A stretch of 28,738 nt of DNA, taken from the IMG/VR virus record IMGVR_UViG_3300027881_000058, positions 1-28,738 of that record; one strand, 5' to 3'. Origin of the DNA: a virus. Numbering within the stretch: position 1 is the stretch's first letter; the number at the start of each line of letters is the position of its first letter. Positions 16,481 to 22,915 of this stretch are shown here, in pieces. A model generated the notes under the pieces. The model ran no database searches, had not been told where the DNA came from, and saw only the letters and a program-made list of their open reading frames with translations. The position numbers and the translations under genes are program-made.

Positions 16481-17215
16481 ATGTCCCTCACCCCACCAGT
16501 GACGCGCTCACTTACTCGGGAAGTGACCCGAAGCCTCATTCGTGCGACCGGCGGCGGCGGCGCCAGCGATCCCTTTTTTGACAACGTCGTGCTGCTGCTT
16601 GACTTTGCGGGGGCCGACGAAGCCCAAGCGGCTACTGACCTGTCCAACAGTCCCCACGTAATTACTTTCAGCAGCGACGCCGAACTCGATGCTGACCTGC
16701 CATTCATAGGCGAGAACAGCTTACTTTTACCAGGATTCGATGAGCTAACTGCTCCCAACCACGCTGATTGGGATTTCGGTACTGGCGACTTCTGCATTGA
16801 GTTCGGCGCCAGATGGGCAGCGGAGACGATCCCTGGGGACGTGGTTATATCGGGCTCTGTGCCTTCTACAAATCCCGGCTGGTACATATACGCAACCGGA
16901 ACCACGCTGCGGCTAACGGTAAACAACGGGATCTTAACGCAGGAAAATCACGGGATGACAGGACAAACGTGGTACCACCTGGCTGTGTGCCGGATAGGTA
17001 CGGACTTACGAATGTTTGTCGATGGCGTACAGATCGGTAGCGGTGTCACAGATTCTACCAATATTCTACAGTCGTCGGGTGTGCTAATGATAGGCGCCTT
17101 GCAGGAGCACAACGCTGCGATGGATGGCAATATAGGAGCGCTACGCATAACCAAGGGCGCAGGACGGTACGCAGAAAACTTCACTCCGCCGACAGAATTC
17201 TACCCCCGCTCCTAG
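16481..17215 (+). CDS. LamG/concanavalin-like lectin-domain virion protein, copy 2
   Basis: This 244-residue paralogue of the preceding gene keeps the lead-in (LTREVTRSLIRATGGGGAS) and all LamG blocks: VVLLLDFAGADEAQAATDLS, WDFGTGDFCIEFG, TWYHLAVCRIGTDLRMFVDG and IGALRITKGAGRYAENFTPP. Loops between the strands differ most, as expected when binding specificity has changed while the scaffold stayed. The start at 16481 has GAGGG upstream that overlaps the previous stop. Two lectin-like proteins side by side could recognise two glycans. Confidence 0.82.
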   Translation: MSLTPPVTRSLTREVTRSLIRATGGGGASDPFFDNVVLLLDFAGADEAQAATDLSNSPHVITFSSDAELDADLPFIGENSLLLPGFDELTAPNHADWDFGTGDFCIEFGARWAAETIPGDVVISGSVPSTNPGWYIYATGTTLRLTVNNGILTQENHGMTGQTWYHLAVCRIGTDLRMFVDGVQIGSGVTDSTNILQSSGVLMIGALQEHNAAMDGNIGALRITKGAGRYAENFTPPTEFYPRS

Positions 17216-17250
17216 ACGAAACCCTCAGGATGTAGTAGTGTTGGGGGGTA

Positions 17251-17670
17251 ATGAAAAAGCTCACTCAAATCGTCATAGCTATTCAGTTTGTGCTGATGCT
17301 GGCTCACTGTGCAACCTCAACCGACGAGCTGTACAGCGAGTATACTGCCTGTCGCGATCAGACCCTGCATCCCAAGATAACTGAGGCCGGCATCGTCATG
17401 GTCCACAAAGATGGCACTCCCATCATGGTGTACGATACAGGCGCTTGCTCTGACGAACTGGTCAAGTGGGAAAAGGCCCACGCTATGAAAGAAAAGCGTC
17501 GGCGCGAACGAGAGGCCTATCAAGCTGCAGTAAACGCTTGTGGTGATAACCAAGCGCTGGTCTGTTATTCACGTGGTGCGACGAAATGTATTGGCAGAGA
17601 CGGGCGCCTTGATTCACGCTGCGTTTGCGAATGCCAGAACCCACGCGCTCTATTTAATGGCATTTGGTAG
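17251..17670 (+). CDS. Cys-rich putative lipoprotein, last late gene
   Basis: The 139-residue product has a signal sequence (MKKLTQIVIAIQFVLMLAHC) with a lipobox-like ending LAHC; His at the -1 position is atypical, so lipidation at Cys20 is probable but not certain. The mature part has many Cys (TACRDQ, TGACSDE, NACGDN, LVCYS, TKCIG and a CVCEC cluster) that could form disulfides in the periplasm. GGGGGG before the ATG may be its ribosome site. It may act in lysis or superinfection exclusion; neither can be shown here. Confidence 0.7.
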   Translation: MKKLTQIVIAIQFVLMLAHCATSTDELYSEYTACRDQTLHPKITEAGIVMVHKDGTPIMVYDTGACSDELVKWEKAHAMKEKRRREREAYQAAVNACGDNQALVCYSRGATKCIGRDGRLDSRCVCECQNPRALFNGIW

Positions 17671-17700
17671 GCCCACGGACAGTCACTAAGTAAAAAATTT
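17671..17700. other. Convergent junction with AT tract
   Basis: The late plus-strand arm and the minus-strand arm end head to head, separated by only 30 bases. The gap holds AAAAAATTTTT, which reads as a U-run on both strands, but I see no GC-rich stem next to it, so it is at best a weak two-way terminator. Confidence 0.4.
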
Positions 17701-17907
17701 TTAAGCGGCCGTTGGCGTTGGGGGGATGTCAGTGTCAAACTCTTCATCTTCCAGTACAGGCATCACTTTCAGGAGTTTGGTGGTGGGGGTACCATCAGGT
17801 TTGTTGCCCTGCTTCTGCAGGTGACGAGCTATCTTGTCAGCCTCTTGTATGTTGTCTGCGTCGATGATCCGCTCGTGTGGGAGCAGTAGGTGAACTGTGT
17901 ACTTCAT
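17701..17907 (-). CDS. Small phage protein, unknown
   Basis: The 68-residue protein starts as MKYTVHLLLPHERIIDADNI, then a helix EADKIARHLQKQGNK, a basic link and an acidic tail EDEEFDTDIPPTPTAA. This looks like a small alpha/beta protein with a disordered end. It is the last gene of the minus-strand arm and overlaps the methyltransferase-like gene by 4 bases (ATGA), so it is co-translated with it. No function is apparent. Confidence 0.6.
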   Translation of the reverse strand: MKYTVHLLLPHERIIDADNIQEADKIARHLQKQGNKPDGTPTTKLLKVMPVLEDEEFDTDIPPTPTAA

Positions 17908-18455
17908 GGGTTGGCCTCCCGGAATGCTTTGCAGAATCCTGGCGGTGAGGCGGCGCGCAGGTTCGCTCGCTCCGGACCCGGAGCCATATTGTGCATCTTG
18001 GATCCTTCGGTGGGTTCAACCCACGCTGATTGTAATTTGATAGGCATGACGTACTTGCCCCACAGACACGTGCGCTTGGTGTAGGGGTCGCCATACTCAT
18101 TGGGCTGGTACGTGTGTTGCCACGGTCCCAGCCATCTTGTGAGGCGCCCGACGGGGTTCTCTAACACCCACCACTCGGGGTCGTGCACCATAATGATCCG
18201 CATGCATGCGTCGACGAGGGCCAGACCTTCCAGCAGGGGAGCTTCGCCTTTGTCCTTCCACCATCTAGCTCCGCTGCCCGCGAATTCAGTGCACATGGGT
18301 TGGGCGATGACCCCATGAACATTTGTCGTACGTTCGAAGAGCCGTACATTTGCTCGGGGATCGCGCTGAAGATCCACATAGACAACTTCGTACTCGTCTT
18401 CATACTGTCCTCCCCATACTCCAGTGCGGTCGCAGAGCGATAGGATCTTCTTCAT
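17904..18455 (-). CDS. Cytosine-C5 DNA methyltransferase-like protein
   Basis: This 183-residue protein resembles the short phage relatives of C5-cytosine methyltransferases. ILSLCDRTGVW (residues 4-14) stands where motif I would be, VVYVDL is the next strand, Cys55 in AQPMCTEFAGSGARWW is the likely catalytic Cys, and WVLENPVGRL (residues 97-105) replaces the ENV motif. The usual Pro-Pro-Cys is Pro-Met-Cys, and I see no full target-recognition domain, so specificity or even activity is uncertain. It may protect the phage DNA or modify bases. It is joined by ATGA overlaps to the kinase before it and the small gene after it. Confidence 0.7.
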   Translation of the reverse strand: MKKILSLCDRTGVWGGQYEDEYEVVYVDLQRDPRANVRLFERTTNVHGVIAQPMCTEFAGSGARWWKDKGEAPLLEGLALVDACMRIIMVHDPEWWVLENPVGRLTRWLGPWQHTYQPNEYGDPYTKRTCLWGKYVMPIKLQSAWVEPTEGSKMHNMAPGPERANLRAASPPGFCKAFREANP

Positions 18456-18982
18456 GACCGGATGTCATCCAAAACTGTTTGCACCGAGGCAGCTAGGTCG
18501 TCGAGCGTTCCAACGTTTTTGATCGTGTACACACCGACCATGTACTGATCGAGTCCACGTTCCGACGGGTGCTCTACACCGAGTCCTGCACCAGGACGAA
18601 CAACTTTTATGATGTGCCCTCCAAGTGATTGGATGCGCAGTGCCTCGTTGTCGAAGCGCACGTCAGTAACTGCTAGGTTCTCGTTGAGTGCTTGCGGCTC
18701 TGTCAGTAACCGGTCTATCCACATGTCCTCGTGTACGCATAGGCGCCCCCACTCAGTACCGATGGTCTGCGCCAGCTGCCGTGGTGACTTGCGGTACAAC
18801 GGAATCTCTGTCTCTCTCCACACCCGGTCGTCCCACAGATCTATGTGTTTGTTGAGCAGCTTACAGATCATTTCCTTGATAGGGTAAGCGAGCGCCAACA
18901 GCGCGTAGCCGTGGTTGTGCTTCAAGATTGTTCCAACAGCGTCTTTCCCCGAGCCAGCTTCGCCGGCAAGTCCAATCAGCAT
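18452..18982 (-). CDS. Deoxynucleoside monophosphate kinase-like P-loop protein
   Basis: The 176-residue protein opens with MLIGLAGEAGSGKDAVG, a P-loop (GEAGSGKD, residues 7-14), followed by ALAYPIKEMICKLL, the acidic WDDRVWRE, a QTIGTEWGR segment and VTDVRFDNEA. This is the pattern of T4 gene 1-type dNMP kinases, which feed dNTPs to phage replication. AAGGAG lies 8 bases before the chosen ATG. The frame is also open for 49 codons upstream, to an ATG that overlaps the previous stop, but that stretch does not look like the family. Confidence 0.82.
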   Translation of the reverse strand: MLIGLAGEAGSGKDAVGTILKHNHGYALLALAYPIKEMICKLLNKHIDLWDDRVWRETEIPLYRKSPRQLAQTIGTEWGRLCVHEDMWIDRLLTEPQALNENLAVTDVRFDNEALRIQSLGGHIIKVVRPGAGLGVEHPSERGLDQYMVGVYTIKNVGTLDDLAASVQTVLDDIRS

Positions 18983-19125
18983 TCTTATTCTCCTTATAGC
19001 TATACATAATAGCGTGTGCTGTGTACATTTAGGTTGACAGACCTCGTTCCACACTGACGAAGAGTATTCTTCTCGGTCTGCCAGGCACGGCAAGTAGCTC
19101 TTACTGTGGCACGCCGTGTTGCCTC
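18983..19125 (-). other. 143-base gap before the kinase, open in the kinase frame
   Basis: This stretch has no separate gene. It could be an untranslated leader or an N-terminal extension of the kinase, because an ATG at 19129 overlaps the previous stop (ATGA) and the frame has no stop down to the kinase ATG. I favour a leader because the kinase ATG has its own strong ribosome site (AAGGAG). No clear sigma-70 promoter was found. Confidence 0.4.
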
Positions 19126-19497
19126 TCATGAAATGGTTTGTCTATCTTCGTTCCATTCTGCGGACTTGATCTTCATGTAGCCAGCGAGCTGGATACCTGA
19201 TCGTGCTCTCGGCTTGGGCTTCATACACGCGGCCCATACGCGAGCAACTACGATGTCTTCACAGGCTGTGAAACGTTTCAGGTACTCCTCGCACTCTCCC
19301 CAAGATTTTAACACATGCCAGCCGGATTGATAAGTGTGCCCAGAGGACTGCTTGCCGGGGTTACATACCGTCTTCTTTACAGCGCGAAGCGTCTTGTCCA
19401 GAGCGAGGGTGCGGCTCCCGTGGAAGCCGTGGAACAGCGTCTTCGGCTCACCGCCGGGGCCGACACGCAGCAGGCGAAAGGCTGGGCGTAATCTCAT
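19126..19497 (-). CDS. Small basic phage protein, unknown
   Basis: The 123-residue protein is basic, with a Pro/Gly/Arg-rich start, then GWHVLKSWGECEEYLKRF, a CEDIVVARVWAACMKPKPRAR block and IQLAGYMKIKSAEW. The middle GWHVLKSW...EYL element recalls small phage proteins of unknown role. It lies between the DUF932 gene and the kinase, in the same direction, and its ATG overlaps the stop of a 15-codon ORF. Confidence 0.62.
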   Translation of the reverse strand: MRLRPAFRLLRVGPGGEPKTLFHGFHGSRTLALDKTLRAVKKTVCNPGKQSSGHTYQSGWHVLKSWGECEEYLKRFTACEDIVVARVWAACMKPKPRARSGIQLAGYMKIKSAEWNEDRQTIS

Positions 19498-19541
19498 GAC
19501 GCTGCCCAGTACGCTTGGTCGAGGAAATCGTGAGCACCCAT
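19494..19541 (-). other. Possible 15-codon coupled mini-ORF
   Basis: An ATG that overlaps the DUF932 stop (TAATG) starts a frame reading MGAHDFLDQAYWAAS, whose TGA overlaps the next ATG (ATGA). It may be a leader peptide that hands ribosomes from one gene to the next, or chance. Confidence 0.3.
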
Positions 19542-20563
19542 TACGCTGCGACCTTCAATGCCTTGGCGAATGCCTGCTTCTTCAAGCGGGCGCCATCCCC
19601 AAAGGCAGCTGAGTTGAACCGGGTGCCATTGTTCTGTGCACGTCGGCCGTGGTCCGTGAAGTAGGACACCGCGTTGACCAGACCCCAGGTTGTGTTCTTC
19701 GAGGTCATGTACTGCGAGCCGGGAGCTGACTCGTAGAACGAGAGCAACTTCTTGACGTTCTGCAGCTGCTTGCCTTCTGCAGCTTCGTCCTCTGTCACAC
19801 CCATCAGCTCCAAGAAGAACTCGATGGCCTGCTTCTTCGTCACTCTGTAGTCAGCCAGCTGGATGACGTTGTCTTGGAATTGTGACCAGCCTGCAGTCAG
19901 GCCAAGCTGTCCTTTCACGTCCGCTGATACGAACTCAGTGGTGTGGGGAACGCGCACGATACCCTCTGTCTGGTTCTCTCCGCGGGATAGCGAGAAGCTC
20001 AGCGTGTTGTTACACACGACGCGGATCGAAGTGAACTGTGCAGTGGTCGCCGACGAGCCATCGTAGCTGGTAGTAAGCAGCAGGTACGCGATCATTTGAT
20101 CCAAGCCCTTGAGCTTGAACTCCTTCCCTGTCTCTGCGAGCGCCCAGATGCGTTTGCCGTCAGCTAGTGCGCCAGCGGTGTGCATCTTGAAGCCTTCGTC
20201 CTTCACGAGGGATTCGAAGAACTCCATGCACTCCCTCGGTTGGATCGGCTTATACCGGTCGCTAACGATGGACAGACATGCGTCCACGTCGTCACGGACC
20301 AGCGCCTTGCGACCCTTGATCGGCATGTGTTTCGGAGGTATAGCGGGCGTTCCAAGGTCCGCATCGAATATGCCCGGAACTGCCTCGACGAACGGTGTCA
20401 CCCATCCTACCGGGCGTTCAAGCACGGTGTAGTTGAGACCAGCTGCGATGATCCACTGATCGATGGTCTGATCAGGTGGCATTACCGTTCCGTATCCGTG
20501 CCACGGCTTCTCGCCTGTATAGGCTATCGCCGGCGCATTTTTCGTAAAATCCAAGTCATGCAT
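19541..20563 (-). CDS. DUF932 (TIGR03299-type) phage/plasmid protein
   Basis: This 340-residue protein has the marks of the DUF932 family found on phages and plasmids: the opening DFTKNAPAIAYTGEKPWHG, a long central part with RDDVDACLSIVSDRYKPIQP, AFEEL-like helix replaced here by CMEFFESLVKDEG, then LLLTTSYDGSSATTAQFTSI with VVCNNTLSFSLS, and a C-terminal GLVNAVSYFTDHGRRAQNNG with Asn/Arg residues conserved in the family. Molecular function is not settled for this family; a link to DNA replication or repair is supposed from gene context. A good ribosome site AAGGAG stands 8 bases before the ATG. Confidence 0.88.
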   Translation of the reverse strand: MHDLDFTKNAPAIAYTGEKPWHGYGTVMPPDQTIDQWIIAAGLNYTVLERPVGWVTPFVEAVPGIFDADLGTPAIPPKHMPIKGRKALVRDDVDACLSIVSDRYKPIQPRECMEFFESLVKDEGFKMHTAGALADGKRIWALAETGKEFKLKGLDQMIAYLLLTTSYDGSSATTAQFTSIRVVCNNTLSFSLSRGENQTEGIVRVPHTTEFVSADVKGQLGLTAGWSQFQDNVIQLADYRVTKKQAIEFFLELMGVTEDEAAEGKQLQNVKKLLSFYESAPGSQYMTSKNTTWGLVNAVSYFTDHGRRAQNNGTRFNSAAFGDGARLKKQAFAKALKVAA

Positions 20564-20605
20564 GAGAGTTTCTCCTTTCGGTTGTAAATTTTGTCGTAGT
20601 TATCA

Positions 20606-21340
20606 TCATACTGTTGCTTCGGGCATTTGCGGGGTCGGCGCTTGCTTGTCTTGCCCATGCTCTATGAACCTCTTCGTGCGGTTACCGTGGGCCTGGATGA
20701 CGACATTTGATCTAAGGCCTCTTCGACCGCCATCACAAGTCTTGCATGCGATGCAGGCAAGTAGGTGGTTGGCTTCATCCGAGGCGGGGCAGGTAACTTC
20801 GTTATGAAGCTCTCTATCTCCGGCCAAGCTAGATACTCTAAAGGTACGCCACCCGCGCTCGATAGCAGCTCTTCCATCCTCGATCGAATCGCAGCTGGCC
20901 ATACAGAAGTGTTGATAGCGGTCATCGCAGTACTTCCAGGCGTGAGTGTATCCGGTATACATATCCACATCTTTGGTGATCTCCTCAAGAGTTGATAAAG
21001 GAAGCGCGGCTGGGTCACCGTACGCACCTAAGCGTAGTGCTTTCCCCTGCAACAGCAGCGGATCATACGGTGGGTACGAGCCACGCTTCCAAGCTGCCCA
21101 GACCGACCGCGGTCCTTGAAAGGCTTGTACATAGCACCACTTGTTGCGGGCGGGGCAGTCGCCGCACACCGATGCGTCCTTACCGGACTTCACCGCGTGG
21201 TGTGGTGCTTCGTCTTGATGCAGGATCCATAGCTGAGCCATAGCTCCTGTTTTAGGGTTACTACTTGGTGACGTCAGGCCAGTGATGATCCCAACTATAG
21301 GGTCACCGTTGAGCATAGAAGGACCGTCGTAGACAATCAT
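20606..21340 (-). CDS. Cys-cluster phage protein, possibly metal or Fe-S binding
   Basis: The 244-residue protein begins MIVYDGPSMLNGDPIVGI and contains two Cys groups: C59, C62 and C69 (CGDCPARNKWC) and C184, C196, C199 and C202, plus C138, C146 and C150 between them. The part GPRSVWAAWKRGSYPPYDP followed by LRLGAYGDPAALPL is characteristic of a widespread phage family of unknown role (I recall the name DUF7227, unsure; related in layout to Gp88-type proteins). The many Cys and the alternating strand-helix order suggest a barrel with metal or Fe-S clusters, perhaps a radical-SAM relative, but no classical CxxxCxxC is present. I start at 21340, 9 bases after GGAG. A strong terminator lies just upstream. 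Confidence 0.72.
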   Translation of the reverse strand: MIVYDGPSMLNGDPIVGIITGLTSPSSNPKTGAMAQLWILHQDEAPHHAVKSGKDASVCGDCPARNKWCYVQAFQGPRSVWAAWKRGSYPPYDPLLLQGKALRLGAYGDPAALPLSTLEEITKDVDMYTGYTHAWKYCDDRYQHFCMASCDSIEDGRAAIERGWRTFRVSSLAGDRELHNEVTCPASDEANHLLACIACKTCDGGRRGLRSNVVIQAHGNRTKRFIEHGQDKQAPTPQMPEATV

Positions 21341-21357
21341 TATTATTATTCTCCAGA

Positions 21358-21385
21358 CAAAAAAATGCCCCGCCGAAGCGGGGCC
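21358..21385 (-). terminator. Strong intrinsic terminator
   Basis: On the minus strand, GCCCCGC - TTCG - GCGGGGC forms a perfect 7-bp GC-rich stem with a stable UUCG tetraloop closed by C-G (plus-strand 21367-21384), followed by A and seven T (21365 down to 21359). A second small hairpin, GGCAC-ACCG-GTGCC (21402-21415), lies just upstream at the stop of the previous gene. It should end transcripts coming from the right, 18 bases before the next gene starts. Confidence 0.92.
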
Positions 21386-21414
21386 AGTCGTACCGGCGGG
21401 GGGCACCGGTGTGC

Positions 21415-21612
21415 CTAGCCGCTCTCAATGGCAGCCTTGACAAATTCTGCTCCTTCTTTTGTACTGAAGTCACCTATGCAGATGTACGTCAGATTTGCTA
21501 GCTTGCCGAACAGTGACCAGAAGTCAGCTAACTCTGCAGCGCAGGTTTCGCAGCATTCTCCAAGGTCAATGAGCGGACGAATTTCGTACGAGATAAATCG
21601 CTGAATCGGCAC
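21415..21612 (-). CDS. Small phage protein with CxxC, unknown
   Basis: The 65-residue protein has MPIQRFISYEIRPLIDLGE, then CCETCAAELADFWSLFGK and ANLTYICIGDFSTKEGAEF. CCETC could bind a metal. A GTG start is used, with GAAGG ten bases upstream that overlaps the previous gene's end. The strong terminator follows its stop. Function unknown. Confidence 0.6.
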   Translation of the reverse strand: MPIQRFISYEIRPLIDLGECCETCAAELADFWSLFGKLANLTYICIGDFSTKEGAEFVKAAIESG

Positions 21613-21619
21613 CGTTTTT

Positions 21620-21895
21620 CTACCTTCTTAGTATGTTTGGATCGATGGATTGGCGTTCTCGAATGGAGGCGGCGGTGGCACCCAACGTCGGGTGGGACAC
21701 AAGCTTTCTCCGGCGATCTTTGCGCTCTTTCGGAATGGTGAGTAGATACTCTTCCAGCTCATCCAAGGCAGCTTGTGCCTCGATGAACGTTGGGTAGTAT
21801 CCTTTTAGGTACGCAACCTTGTTGTGGTATTTCCTTACGCGGAAGCGCTGCTTGGGCGCCTCATACCAGATCCCTCTGGGCAATATAGTTGTCAT
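21620..21895 (-). CDS. Small protein with AP2/Arm-like DNA-binding look
   Basis: The 91-residue protein opens RGIWYEAPKQRFRVRKYHNKVAYLKGYYPTFIEAQAALDEL. A three-strand sheet with Trp, Arg and Lys followed by a helix (EAQAALDELEEYL) is the layout of AP2-like or integrase Arm-type DNA-binding domains. The C-terminal part is basic (KERKDRRRKL) and may add contacts. The start overlaps the SspA-like stop (ATGA). DNA binding is inferred from the pattern only. Confidence 0.62.
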   Translation of the reverse strand: MTTILPRGIWYEAPKQRFRVRKYHNKVAYLKGYYPTFIEAQAALDELEEYLLTIPKERKDRRRKLVSHPTLGATAASIRERQSIDPNILRR

Positions 21896-22377
21896 TGTAC
21901 TGCTTCCCTGTACGCTGGCCGAGCGACCAGCTTCTTCCTATAGTTATCGACACGGGTAGGCAAAGCCTTTGGTAGAGCGCTGCTCGTTTGTAGCCAAGCA
22001 CCGGCGTATACATCCGCGAGGGAGAACTCACGGCCGACGAGGTACTCGTTTCCTCGTAGCATTGAGTCGAGGTCAGACACTATGCTGTGTCCGTTCTCAG
22101 TCTCACGTATCAGTGTGCAGATCTGTCGGATCTGACCGCGGAGTTGCGGATCAGATGGCAACAGCTCTTCGCCGGGGTACCTCTCTTGCAGGTACTGTAG
22201 CACTACATTGTGGTCGAACAGCGCAAGGCTCCTATCCTGAAAGTATGGAAGCCGTACTGTGTTTCGGGGGCTCGCAATGAGCGTCCTGATAGCAACGGGG
22301 CATTCTTTTTCCAGTGCTATCCATCGGAGAACTACTGAGTCGAACGAGTCCTCGTCAGTGTAGAGTGTGGCATCCAT
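21892..22377 (-). CDS. SspA-like / GST-fold protein
   Basis: The 161-residue protein matches the layout of stringent starvation protein A. The thioredoxin-like half has a strand at the start (ATLYTDEDSF), PVAIRTLIASPRNTVRLP, and FDHNVVLQYLQERYPGEELLP; the helical half has PQLRGQIRQICTLIRETENG and EYLVGREFSLADVYAGAWL. The paired RYP...LLP and FSLADVY elements are the strongest marks. E. coli SspA binds RNA polymerase, represses some promoters and is needed for phage P1 late transcription. The copy here is about 50 residues shorter, and the region of the PHP surface motif reads ERYPGEELLP, so activity may differ. The glutathione-binding Cys/Ser is not obvious. Confidence 0.78.
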   Translation of the reverse strand: MDATLYTDEDSFDSVVLRWIALEKECPVAIRTLIASPRNTVRLPYFQDRSLALFDHNVVLQYLQERYPGEELLPSDPQLRGQIRQICTLIRETENGHSIVSDLDSMLRGNEYLVGREFSLADVYAGAWLQTSSALPKALPTRVDNYRKKLVARPAYREAVQ

Positions 22378-22382
22378 GGGGG

Positions 22383-22793
22383 CTACTTTAACACAGGGGG
22401 CTGTATTTCGCCAAGCAATTCAACCAAGCGGTTCGCAATATCCTTCGTAGATACCGCTCGCGCGAGGAAACCTCCCTTGGATATAGTCGATCCTTTCCAC
22501 GATAAACCTTCCAGAAAAACGTGGCCTTCCGATGAGCCGATCAAAACACCGACGTGCCGGCCCTCCAAGTATCTCTCTTCTAACCACTGCGATTGCAGTG
22601 TAGTCAGAAGCTTCTCCGGCTGAATCACAGCAGGTAAAGACTTCAGATATTTGTTTTCCATCCACAGGTCTTGCTCCGAGCCTGAGAGCCAGGCGTCTGG
22701 CACTCCCTGAACAAAGTTCAGGTTGAGTTTCAGCGCGTACACTCGTGGTACGAGTTTCTTGCGCAGTGATTGCCAGAAGCCTGACTCATTCAT
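22383..22793 (-). CDS. PD-(D/E)XK superfamily nuclease
   Basis: The 136-residue protein has a nuclease core: GFWQSLRKKLVPRVYALKLN, then GVPDAWLSGSEQDLWMENKYL, where P32-D33 and E46-x-K48 make the PD...ExK motif, and a C-terminal helix. This fold is found in VRR-NUC and Holliday-junction-resolvase-like enzymes, so the substrate may be a branched or double-stranded DNA end. No clear ribosome site is present, and a structured leader lies directly upstream. It precedes the SspA-like gene by 5 bases. Confidence 0.74.
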   Translation of the reverse strand: MNESGFWQSLRKKLVPRVYALKLNLNFVQGVPDAWLSGSEQDLWMENKYLKSLPAVIQPEKLLTTLQSQWLEERYLEGRHVGVLIGSSEGHVFLEGLSWKGSTISKGGFLARAVSTKDIANRLVELLGEIQPPVLK

Positions 22794-22796
22794 AAT

Positions 22797-22915
22797 AAGT
22801 GAGACCTAAGTAGCCCTGTGCACCGTTATCTACTCACTTGAGTTCTAGGGTAAGGTCTCGTCCCGCCATCAAAGGGTAGGCGTCCCCATATCTGAGGTGT
22901 TTAATCCCTTGATGA
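22797..22915 (-). promoter_or_regulatory. Structured leader or small RNA region
   Basis: This 119-base gap between two genes can fold strongly on the minus strand. The first stem pairs CATCAAGGG (22912-22904) with CCCTTTGATG (22877-22868). The second pairs GAGACCT with AGGTCTC (22859-22853 and 22807-22801); inside it are CCCT-AGGG and ACTC-aagt-GAGT. Another inverted pair, AAGTGAG (22797-22803) with CTCACTT (22833-22839), competes with it. Such rival stems suggest a regulatory leader for the nuclease gene, which lacks a ribosome site, or a processed RNA. It does not fit a tRNA. Confidence 0.45.

Noticed and set aside
16291-16926. Antisense ORF of 211 codons across the LamG pair
   Set aside because: The two LamG genes fully explain this region; the antisense product has no family features.
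19034-19070. TTGACA with TATTCT as a plus-strand promoter
   Set aside because: The spacing is 25 bases and it points against the genes of this arm.
22801-22859. Possible tRNA with GAGACCT/AGGTCTC acceptor-like ends
   Set aside because: Only 59 bases long, with no T-loop consensus and no credible anticodon arm.
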